Positions 33,967 to 41,655 of a stretch of DNA of 64,000 nucleotides are shown piece by piece. Origin of the DNA: Lachnospiraceae bacterium UBA1818 (GTDB lineage: Bacteria > Bacillota > Clostridia > Lachnospirales > Lachnospiraceae); contig CAJFQZ010000001.1 in the NCBI GenBank assembly GCA_904419285.1, positions 124,001-188,000 of the forward strand, written 5' to 3'. How positions within the stretch are numbered: position 1 is the stretch's first letter; the number at the start of each line of letters is the position of its first letter. The position numbers and the translations under genes were made by a program. The notes beneath the pieces are model-generated. The model made no database searches and was not told the DNA's origin. It worked only from the letters and a program-made list of their open reading frames with translations.

Positions 33967-35262
33967 TCATTCTTTCTGATCTGCTTTCGGCTGATTCTGC
34001 CGTATCTGCTCCAGCAGGAGATCTGCCTCTTCTGTCTTTCCCAGAATCCCGTCCTCCAGTGAGAACAGGATCATCCCGATCTGCAGTTCCTCTCCGGCTC
34101 TCTGCCTGAGATAGAATTCGATCCGCTCTGTAATAGTCTTCATGACCTTCTCAAGCATTCCCTGTTCTCTTATGATCGCGGCTGCCTCCGTTGTATTGAT
34201 GCACTGCATCACTCTGCGGACAGTCTCCTGATCCGCTCCTGCCATGGCGGCATGGGCGGCAAACACTTCCATCCTGCAGTCCGCCTGTCTGGAATGAGTG
34301 TTCATGACTCCTGCCGCCAGCTTGATAAACTTCCCCACATGGCCGATCAGCAGGATCCCCTTCATCCCAAGCAGCTTTGCGTCGTCAATTGCCTCTCCTA
34401 CATAATTGCTGCACTTGACCGCCAGCTCCGGATCTGCCTTCAGCGTCTCCTTGAGGAAATCCGTCCCGTAATTTCCCGGGACCACATAGCAGTAACGATA
34501 CCCGCTGTCTCTTAACATTTTCATTTCCAGGTAGATCGTGTCCGTCAGCGCCTTCTCACTCATCGGTTCCACAATGCCGCTTGTCCCGAGGATCGAAAGA
34601 CCGCCCTCGATCCCCAGTCTCGGATTAAAGGTCTTCTCTGCCGTCTTCTCCCCCTCCGGAATGGAAATTGTCACCCGCAGAGGCTCCCGGCATCCGTATT
34701 TCTTCCGGATCTCATTCACGGCCTCTCCGATCATCCGGCGGGGCACCCGGTTGATCGCCGCCTGGCCGATCTCCTGCTCCAGTCCGGGCTTCGTCACCCT
34801 GCCGACGCCGGCGCCGCCCTCTATAAAGACTCCGTCCTCTACAAATATCCCATCCCCCGTAAAACAAGCGTCTTCTCTCTTATCCTGCACTGCAAAGTCA
34901 GCCTTTTCCGCCCGCGCAAAAACGAGGAGCCCGTCTGTCACGTCCGGGTCATCCCCGCTGTATTTACGCACCGCGCATTCCGCGTATGCTTCTGTCCTTA
35001 AAATCTGTTCCACATCCAGATAAAGCTCGATCCCCTTCGGAGTCATAAGCCGGACATGCTCCACCGTCTCTCCTGAAAGAAGCATCTGCGCTGCCGCCTT
35101 TGCCGCTGCCGCGGCGCAGCTTCCGGTCGTATAGCCCAGCCGCAGACCGGAACGGTTTCTTCCGATCTCAGGCATTGTCCCGGACTTCTTTAAGCTGCCG
35201 TTCCTGTCTGAAACAATGCTGCTTTCCGAAATCTCAGAATTATCATTGCTTTTCTGCGTCAT
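33967..35262 (-). CDS. cbiD: cobalt-precorrin-5B C1-methyltransferase
   Basis: A 431-residue SAM-dependent methyltransferase specific to the anaerobic cobalamin route, acting at C1. It has RLGYTTGSCAAAAAKAAAQML, GVGRVTKPGLEQEIGQAAIN, GLSILGTSGIVEPMSEKAL and GHVGKFIKLAAGVMNTHS. The first 30 residues precede the family start and are polar, Ser-rich and poorly conserved, so an internal start is possible. It overlaps the end of bcp by four bases. Confidence 0.95.
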   Translation of the reverse strand: MTQKSNDNSEISESSIVSDRNGSLKKSGTMPEIGRNRSGLRLGYTTGSCAAAAAKAAAQMLLSGETVEHVRLMTPKGIELYLDVEQILRTEAYAECAVRKYSGDDPDVTDGLLVFARAEKADFAVQDKREDACFTGDGIFVEDGVFIEGGAGVGRVTKPGLEQEIGQAAINRVPRRMIGEAVNEIRKKYGCREPLRVTISIPEGEKTAEKTFNPRLGIEGGLSILGTSGIVEPMSEKALTDTIYLEMKMLRDSGYRYCYVVPGNYGTDFLKETLKADPELAVKCSNYVGEAIDDAKLLGMKGILLIGHVGKFIKLAAGVMNTHSRQADCRMEVFAAHAAMAGADQETVRRVMQCINTTEAAAIIREQGMLEKVMKTITERIEFYLRQRAGEELQIGMILFSLEDGILGKTEEADLLLEQIRQNQPKADQKE

Positions 35263-35717
35263 TCTGCGAGCTCCTTCAGCATCTGCGCCGGATTTTCCGC
35301 CGCCTTGACTTTGCCGAATGCTTTGACGATCACGCCTTCCTCATCAATCAGGTAGGTAGTGCGTACGACGCCCATGGTCTTTCTGCCGTACATGTTTTTC
35401 TCCTTCCACACATCATAGGCCTGAATACAGGACAATTCTGTGTCGGAAAGCAGGGTGAACGGCAGGCTGTATTTTTCCTCAAACTTTTTATGAGACGCCA
35501 CGCTGTCTTTGCTCACTCCCAGCACGACAGCCCCCTTCTCCGTAAACTGCGGATACAGCTCGCCGAACCCGCATGCCTGCTTTGTACAGCCGGGCGTATT
35601 GTCCTTGGGATAGAAATACAGGATAACCTTTTTCCCTCTGTATTCCTCCAGCGTATGCATTTTTCCGTTCTGATCCGGCAGTTCAAACGCCGGTGCTTTT
35701 GTTCCGATTTCTAACAT
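35259..35717 (-). CDS. bcp: thiol peroxidase, Bcp/PrxQ-type peroxiredoxin
   Basis: A 152-residue peroxiredoxin. The peroxidatic cysteine lies in YPKDNTPGCTKQACGFGEL, where a second cysteine five residues later is the usual PrxQ resolving residue. AGGAGGAGAAAT precedes the start. The stop overlaps the start of cbiD, making it the first gene of the block 2 operon; co-expression could protect oxygen-sensitive intermediates, but that is inference. Confidence 0.94.
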   Translation of the reverse strand: MLEIGTKAPAFELPDQNGKMHTLEEYRGKKVILYFYPKDNTPGCTKQACGFGELYPQFTEKGAVVLGVSKDSVASHKKFEEKYSLPFTLLSDTELSCIQAYDVWKEKNMYGRKTMGVVRTTYLIDEEGVIVKAFGKVKAAENPAQMLKELAE

Positions 35718-35807
35718 TTATTTCTCCTCCTTTTTCTGTCTGGTATTCTAATGTTCTGATCTGATTATTCTCATTCTCTTTCCCATCTGTTTCCGTTTTT
35801 TACGAAC

Positions 35808-35933
35808 TTATTCTTCTTTGCTTTTATCTTTAAAATATTCTTTCAAGGCATCCTTTACAGCCCATTTCACAATATAGTACATGCCTAAAATCACAACAAG
35901 AACTGCTATTACAACGATTGGCAGCCATTCCAT
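35808..35933 (-). CDS. 41-residue membrane micro-protein
   Basis: Starts MEWLPIVVIAVLVVILGMYY behind GAGAGGAC. One membrane helix (about 4-22) is followed by a basic-acidic amphipathic tail, IVKWAVKDALKEYFKDKSKEE. Function unknown. It resembles the second micro-protein (36039-36152) in layout, suggesting a paralogous pair. Confidence 0.55.
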   Translation of the reverse strand: MEWLPIVVIAVLVVILGMYYIVKWAVKDALKEYFKDKSKEE

Positions 35934-36038
35934 ATTTTGTCCTCTCTCATATCCAATCAAATTCTCTTACCTGCTTGTGAATCATTATATCATCCGGTGT
36001 AATCACTGTCATTTCTTTTCTCAGCTTAAACGAATATA

Positions 36039-36152
36039 TTAATTTTTTCTCGCATCGTCTTTCTTGGCATCCTGAATCCCATGCTTCACTCCAAATCGAA
36101 TCACAACATAAAGAATCAGAAAGAAAAAGACTGCGCCTCCAATCCCATTCAC
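36039..36152 (-). CDS. 37-residue membrane micro-protein
   Basis: Starts at a GTG preceded by GGGGGG at six bases. Sequence: MNGIGGAVFFFLILYVVIRF, one membrane helix, then GVKHGIQDAKKDDARKN. The helix plus V-K-x-G/A-I-x-D-A-K motif is common in small Lachnospiraceae proteins of unknown role. The ORF is too short for ordinary gene callers, yet start, spacing and composition all fit a real gene. Confidence 0.5.
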   Translation of the reverse strand: MNGIGGAVFFFLILYVVIRFGVKHGIQDAKKDDARKN

Positions 36153-36462
36153 AACGGTCCCCCCTTTTCTCTGTCATGTCATACTCATTTCCGCTTTTCT
36201 TTTGCTGCGGACAGCTTAAGATTCCTAAACCGATTATATCCTGCCGCATCGCTTTGTGCAACCTGCCATATTGTCTTTCCTGCTCTTTTCCGATACAATA
36301 AGCAGACAACAGACGGGGATTTTCTCAACCCGCGCGCTGTCTTCATGGCAGCTTCTTGTTTCCACAATATTTCCGGCGGTTTCCGCCATATTTTTCCTTT
36401 TGTTTGAGCTCACAGAAGGTTGCAGGCGTTCACTTTTTTACCTATAATGGAGGTGTAATTTA

Positions 36463-37418
36463 TTGAATCAAAAATTGAATAACAGTCAGGAACATCCGAC
36501 AGTAAACCGGCAGTATAAAGACCGCCTGTTCCGCATGGTGTTCAGCAGAAAGGAAGACCTTCTCTCCCTTTACAACGCCATCAACGGGACCAGCTACAGC
36601 AATCCGGATGATCTGGAGGTAGCCACGCTGGAAAATGCACTGTATCTTTCCATGAAAAACGATATGGCATTTCTCCTGGATGTTGTGCTGAACCTCTACG
36701 AGCATCAGAGTACATTCAATCCGAACATGCCCACGCGGGCGCTGCTGTACTTTGCAAAGCTCTATGAAAAGTATATCACGGCGCATGAGATCAACATCTA
36801 CAGCAGTGCTCCGAAAAAGCTTCCATTTCCTCAGCATATTGTCTTTTACAACGCACAAAGGACGAACCGGACCGTCAGATCCTTCGGCTTTCCGATCTTT
36901 TCGAGAAGCCATCGTCTGACCTGACGCCGTGTCTGGAGTGCACCTCTCTGATGCTGAATATCAATTATGGGCATAATCAGGAGCTTATGAAAAAATGCCG
37001 GCGGCTGAAGGAGTATTCGCTTTTCATCGACACTGTCCGGAGAAATCTCGCCTTCGGTCTTCCCCTGGAACGAGCTGTTTTTCAGTCAGTGGACGAATGT
37101 ATTCAGCAGGACATTTTGAAAGATATCCTGACTGCTCAGAAAGCAGAGGTGATCCAAGTGGTACTGGAGACGTTTGATCAGGAAAAATACGAAAAAGCTA
37201 TGAAACAGGAAGGATATGAGGACGGATATAATGACGGCCGGACTGACGGCTACAGTGCAGGCCGTGAAGACGGTCTCCGGCAGCTGATCTCAGCGCTTAT
37301 GGCTATCCGTAAAAAATATGGTATGTCTGAAAGAGAGATCATCGCTGAGATCTCACAGAAATACAATCTTACCGAGGATGAGGCTGTGCAGAAAATAAAT
37401 CAATTTCTGGCGGGATAA
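36463..37418 (+). pseudogene. frameshifted Rpn-family PD-(D/E)XK nuclease / transposase-like protein
   Basis: Two adjacent ORFs make one protein. The first (36463-36924) starts at a TTG behind GGAGGTG and begins NQKLNNSQEHPTVNRQYKDR, the N-terminus of Rpn/PD-(D/E)XK proteins. After HIVFYN (about 36852) the frame breaks: skipping one base gives TKDEPDRQILRLSDLFEKPS and joins the second ORF (36951-37418, NINYGHNQELMKKCRRLKEY). A single G appears to be missing near 36853. The C-terminus has the GYxDGxxDG repeat and helices typical of this family. Either a decayed gene or a sequencing error. Confidence 0.8.
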
Positions 37419-37476
37419 GCCTATAAGCCACGTACAAAAATCAGGACTTCTTTTATATCTTCATAATATAAAATTA

Positions 37477-37513
37477 AAATCCGGTCATCGGCAGACAGCT
37501 GATGACCGGATTT
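37477..37513. terminator. bidirectional intrinsic terminator
   Basis: A 13-base perfect stem, AAATCCGGTCATC with GATGACCGGATTT, and an 11-base loop. A- and T-rich flanks on both sides serve the Rpn relic on plus and the VOC gene on minus. Confidence 0.8.
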
Positions 37514-37603
37514 CTAATTTTTCAATTGAGTCATGATTGGCATACACGATCCCATAACTTCTTGCAATTTCAGATCCGGCACCGCCGGTTTCTGCCGAAG
37601 GAA

Positions 37604-37990
37604 TCAATCCCCGGCTACCCTGTCCGGCTGTGCCGGCGTCCGTACCTCGATCAGATTCCCGTCCGGATCATAAAAACGGATCATCTTCTGTCCCCAGGGA
37701 AGCTCTGTCAGGCGGTTGACATATCGTATTTCATCGCCATACCCCTCAAGGCGTTCTGCGAACCGTTCAAGATCCGCCTCCTCAAAGTACAGCTCAGAGG
37801 CATTATTTCTCGGTATGATTTCAGAGCCCAGCGCCGATTTCCAGATTTCGGCCTCCTGAAGGACAAGCCCTTCTGTCAGCACCGCATTTTCTTTCTGCTC
37901 TACAACAGTTTCAAGACCAAACAGGTCTTTATAGAATGCTTTTGATTTTTCCACATCATTCACCACGATCAGGACATTTTTCAACTTCAT
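37604..37990 (-). CDS. VOC family protein (second)
   Basis: A 128-residue VOC-fold protein: MKLKNVLIVVNDVEKSKAFY, DLFGLETVVEQKENAVLTEG in the first module, MIRFYDPDGNLIEVR at the end. It belongs to the glyoxalase/bleomycin-resistance/dioxygenase group; substrate unknown. GGGAGGAAGGA lies before the start. It sits 12 bases after a DUF1287 gene. Confidence 0.85.
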   Translation of the reverse strand: MKLKNVLIVVNDVEKSKAFYKDLFGLETVVEQKENAVLTEGLVLQEAEIWKSALGSEIIPRNNASELYFEEADLERFAERLEGYGDEIRYVNRLTELPWGQKMIRFYDPDGNLIEVRTPAQPDRVAGD

Positions 37991-38002
37991 ATTCCTTCCT
38001 CC

Positions 38003-38677
38003 CTACTCACTGACCCTGTAGTGCCCGACGATATCGTCCCGCTTTTCAAGGATATCTTCTTCATAGGAGTCCTGGAACGGATCATTGTGATGGATCACAT
38101 AGGCCACGCCGTCATCGTTCCTCTTATCTGAAACGATCCCGATATGTTTCTCGAAGATCACAATATCGCCGCCCTGCCACTGACTGATATCATAGACATC
38201 TGTGGTCAGAGGAATCGCTGTATGCTCAAAATACACTCTCAGGTTCTTCACCCTGCGGAAATCGATATTAATATCCGGTTCTTTGATTCCATATGCATCC
38301 GGATCTGTCAGGATATCCTCGTGGACAAGCTGCATCAGGTCATACCCTGCGCTCCGCATCGCATTTGCCACCACATCCGTACAGACGCCATACTGATCGT
38401 CCGGATACCCGGTGCTGTAATATTTGCTCTTATAGACAGGCTGCGACGCAATATAATCTCTTGCCCCCTGCAGGATGTCCGTCTGATCATCAATTCCATC
38501 TCCGTCTCTGTCCACTGAACTGTGAATATCTTCGATCCCGAAATCTGCATTCTCTTTCGCGTCCACCGGGGCACTGCTCGTACCAACAAAATAATACCGA
38601 AGACGGTATACGCAGCAGACCGCCGTGATCACAGCGATCACAGCAATAACCGACAAAATGATATTTCTCTTTTTCAT
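38003..38677 (-). CDS. DUF1287 domain protein, putative NlpC/P60-like
   Basis: A 224-residue protein with a single N-terminal membrane helix (about 5-25), then an extracytoplasmic DUF1287 domain. It shows YYSTGYPDDQYGVCTDVVANAMRSAGYDL with a candidate nucleophile cysteine (about residue 101), the histidine-containing EHTAIPL and GGDIVIFEKHIGIVSD. The Cys-His-His pattern is similar to NlpC/P60-type hydrolases; cell-wall or peptide amide bonds are plausible substrates. Confidence 0.85.
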   Translation of the reverse strand: MKKRNIILSVIAVIAVITAVCCVYRLRYYFVGTSSAPVDAKENADFGIEDIHSSVDRDGDGIDDQTDILQGARDYIASQPVYKSKYYSTGYPDDQYGVCTDVVANAMRSAGYDLMQLVHEDILTDPDAYGIKEPDINIDFRRVKNLRVYFEHTAIPLTTDVYDISQWQGGDIVIFEKHIGIVSDKRNDDGVAYVIHHNDPFQDSYEEDILEKRDDIVGHYRVSE

Positions 38678-38691
38678 CCTTCACTTCTCCG

Positions 38692-38874
38692 TCATTTCTC
38701 AAGCCGTTTCAGCATACCCCAGATCAGATATCCGAAAAAACCGGTCCATATCGCTCCAAACAAAAGTGCGTTCATCAGTCCTGCATATTCCGCCAGAACG
38801 GCAGCTCCTATTACATCGACGATCCACAAAAACATAGTTAAGATAAATACTTTTCTTCTGCTCAGTTTCTTCAT
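38692..38874 (-). CDS. small membrane protein, 60 residues
   Basis: I start at 38874 (MKKLSRRKVFILTMFLWIVD), because GGAG lies eight bases upstream. Two hydrophobic helices are predicted by eye (about 8-26 and 32-52), ending KRLEK. It precedes the DUF1287 gene by 14 bases. No family recognised. Confidence 0.6.
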   Translation of the reverse strand: MKKLSRRKVFILTMFLWIVDVIGAAVLAEYAGLMNALLFGAIWTGFFGYLIWGMLKRLEK

Positions 38875-39108
38875 AGACATCTCTCCTCACCCTAATCGGA
38901 CGACTCTCTGTAAGATTCGATAAAGGTACAAAACTATTTTACTATGTGCTTAAGATGAAGTCTATCTCATTTTGCCTTTCACCCTTTCCAAATATCACGG
39001 TAAATTTTCTATATCGGTTCTTCAGAAAAACTTTCCGTTCCGCTCCCCATATGCTATACTGACAACGGCCCCGTTCATCCGGGGAAATGACAACAGCAGG
39101 AGGTTCTT

Positions 39109-40047
39109 ATGAAAATTGTATTTCTGGACGCCAAGACACTTGGCGATGATATTGACTACACACAGTTTGAACAGCTCGGTGAGGTTGTAAAATATCCTTT
39201 TTCTTCCTCAGAAGAAGTTCCGGAACGCGCCGCTGACGCTGACGTACTGATCATAAATAAGGTTCTGGTCAATGAAAACACTGTTGGTTCTGCCCGGAAT
39301 CTGAAGCTCGTCTGCGTAACCGCTACCGGTACGAACAACCTTGACAAAGACTATCTCGCAGAACGCGGGATCGAATGGCGCAATGTCGCGGGCTACTCCA
39401 CAGAGTCTGTGGCACAGCATACCTTTGCCATCCTGTTCTACCTGATGGAGAATCTGAGATATTATGACGACTATGTCAAAGAGGGCCGGTACATCAACGA
39501 CCGCATTTTCACTCATTTCGGGAAGACATTCCACGAGCTGAACGGTATGACCTGGGGAATCCTGGGACTGGGAGCAATCGGCCGGAGAGTTGCGGATATC
39601 GCCGGTCTGTTCGGTGCAAAAGTGATCTACTATTCTGCATCCGGGGCTCCTGAGCAGGAAGGTTATCATCAGGTGGATTTCGATACGCTTCTCAGGGAAT
39701 CTGACATTCTCTCCATCCACGCGCCTCTGAATGAATATACAGAAGGCATCATGGACGCAGAAGCATTCCACAGAATGAAAAACGAGGCGATCCTGCTGAA
39801 TCTGGGAAGAGGTCCCATCATCCGCGAGGCAGATCTCGCCGACGCCCTGAATAACGGGGAAATCAGGGCCGCCGGTCTGGATGTCCTTTGCACAGAACCT
39901 ATGGCTGAGGACAGCCCATTCCTCACTGTCAAGGATCAGAGTAAACTGTTCATCACACCGCACATTGCATGGGCGACTGTGGAGGCAAGGCAGCGGCTGA
40001 TGAAGATCATCGCCGGACAGGTAAAGGAATTTTTCACCAAAGACTGA
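39109..40047 (+). CDS. D-isomer-specific 2-hydroxyacid dehydrogenase
   Basis: A 312-residue NAD-dependent dehydrogenase. Rossmann loop GLGAIGRRVADIAGLFGAKV (about 150-169), substrate loop TATGTNNLD, the arginine in NLGRGPIIREADLADAL, the glutamate in LDVLCTEPM and the histidine in TPHIAWAT are all present. GGAGG precedes the start. Closest by feel to D-lactate or glycerate dehydrogenases, but the substrate cannot be fixed. A monocistronic plus-strand gene with a large hairpin after its stop. Confidence 0.92.
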   Translation: MKIVFLDAKTLGDDIDYTQFEQLGEVVKYPFSSSEEVPERAADADVLIINKVLVNENTVGSARNLKLVCVTATGTNNLDKDYLAERGIEWRNVAGYSTESVAQHTFAILFYLMENLRYYDDYVKEGRYINDRIFTHFGKTFHELNGMTWGILGLGAIGRRVADIAGLFGAKVIYYSASGAPEQEGYHQVDFDTLLRESDILSIHAPLNEYTEGIMDAEAFHRMKNEAILLNLGRGPIIREADLADALNNGEIRAAGLDVLCTEPMAEDSPFLTVKDQSKLFITPHIAWATVEARQRLMKIIAGQVKEFFTKD

Positions 40048-40060
40048 GTCAAGGATACAA

Positions 40061-40107
40061 CAGCACCCCTGCCGGAATCAAAAAACCCAATTCCGGCAGG
40101 GGTGCTG
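40061..40107. terminator. large perfect hairpin between convergent genes
   Basis: An 18-base perfect stem (CAGCACCCCTGCCGGAAT with its complement) and an 11-base loop lie between the dehydrogenase and the GH97 locus, whose genes converge here. T-runs after the stem are weak on both sides, so a factor-independent terminator is likely but not certain. Confidence 0.65.
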
Positions 40108-40152
40108 CAATTCATAGTCTTTCAAAATTATCTTCTGTCAGATCTGCTTTCT

Positions 40153-41655
40153 TTAGATTTCTCTCTTCTTTTTCCACACAGCTGCTGCCCCGGCTGCGGC
40201 CAGTGCCATCACTGCCACGCTGCCTGCGATCGGCATCGTGGTATCACCCGTCTTGACTGCCGGCCTTCCGGAAGAGATCGTCGTCTGGCTTCCGCCGTCA
40301 GCCTTTCCGCTGCCTGAATTTCCGGACGCCTGCTGTGACCCTGCTGTCATATCATCCGCTGAAGAGCTGTCAGTTTCCTGTCCTTCCCCATCTGTGGCTC
40401 CGGCTGACACAAGCATCTGATCGATCGCAGTCTGCAGTTCTTCCTGTGCAGAAGCAACCTCTTCTTCGGTCGCCTGCTCATCTTCATATACGTTCACTGC
40501 TCTTGCAAGCGCACTGCGGAATACCGCTGCAGTCTCCTCGGAAACACCCTCTGTACTCATGCTCTGCGCCGAAGCGATCAGTTCTTCCAGCGCGTCTTTG
40601 CTCGGTTTCAGGCGGAGCTCACTCATCGCTTTCAGCAGAGATTTCCATGCCTGATCGATCGCAGTCTGCTCTGTGAGCTCATCCTCCAGAACAGCTTCCG
40701 CTGCCGCAAGTGCATCATTAAATTTCTGCTGTCCTTCATCCAGATATTTCGTCAAATCCAGAGAATTTGCCAGATCAACAACTTTCTGAAGATCCGTCAT
40801 ATCTCCCTGTTTAAAGGACATATACTGCATGATCTCGATAAGGCCGCTCCAGCTCTGGTCGATCATGGACTGAGTAACTGACGGATCCCCTGCCTCTGCT
40901 CTTTCCAGGATATCATACGCCGCCGCTTTCCTGTCATTGAAAATTTCTACAACAGAGTCGACCACGCCATCCGTATCAACATCTTCTGCAAGTCCTAATA
41001 CATACTCGAGAACTGCAGTGGAAACAGGTTCTGTTTCTCCGATTTTTGTCAGTTTTATTGTAAATCCGCCTTTTCTTGCCACTTTAACGTCAATACTGTC
41101 AGCCGCTGTCACATTGATTTTTTCTACAGCAATGTCTGTCTTGTCATTGTCATCCGGTCCATCGTACCAGATCTGCGCCAGATATTCGTCCTGTCCCCCT
41201 ACATACTCTGCAAAATCTATATGCTCTGTGCGCGCCGTATCATTTGTATTTCCTGCGATGTACCAAGTATCGCCGCTTCTGCGTGCCAGGGTGACATATT
41301 CTCCCACTTCACCGCTGATAAAACGCGTCTCATCCCATGCCGCCGGGAGATCTTCGAAGAGTCCGCGGAGGTCTTCTCTTAAGTATGTAGTGTCCTTATC
41401 AGCCATACACGGGATACCTGCCTCGATCAGCACCGGGATCGTCAGCTGGCTTCCGATCGTCTTGTCTGTATTACCAATAGGTTCCCCTGTATATTTATTG
41501 GGCAGATCGACCAGAGGCGTATAATCGGCAGGTCCTGATGCACACCGTATGTACGGCAGAATCGTAAGCTGCTCCTGTACACTCGCCTGACGGTTTACAA
41601 ATTCATCACCGCGGATTGCCTCACGGGAAAGAATATGCGGATATGTGCGTGTCTC
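40153..41655 (-). pseudogene. C-terminal part of the GH97 surface enzyme, cut off by an in-frame stop
   Basis: This frame continues the GH97 gene after TGA (41656-41658): ETRTYPHILSREAIRGDEF, then SGPADYTPLVDLPNKYTGEP and MADKDTTYLREDLRGLFE of the catalytic and C-terminal GH97 domains. FIVAR-like helical repeats follow (several segments with SWxxL or AxxEL). A sorting signal ends it: AVKTGDTTMPIAGSVAVMAL, a membrane helix and KKKREI. No start or binding site serves this portion on its own, so it is translated only by read-through, if at all. Confidence 0.8.

Noticed and set aside
35947..36309. 120-residue minus-strand ORF
   Set aside because: Composition is unlike a protein and it crosses the better-supported 37-residue gene.
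36463..36924. First Rpn ORF as a separate complete gene
   Set aside because: It ends in residues unlike the family, while a one-base shift continues the family sequence into the next ORF.
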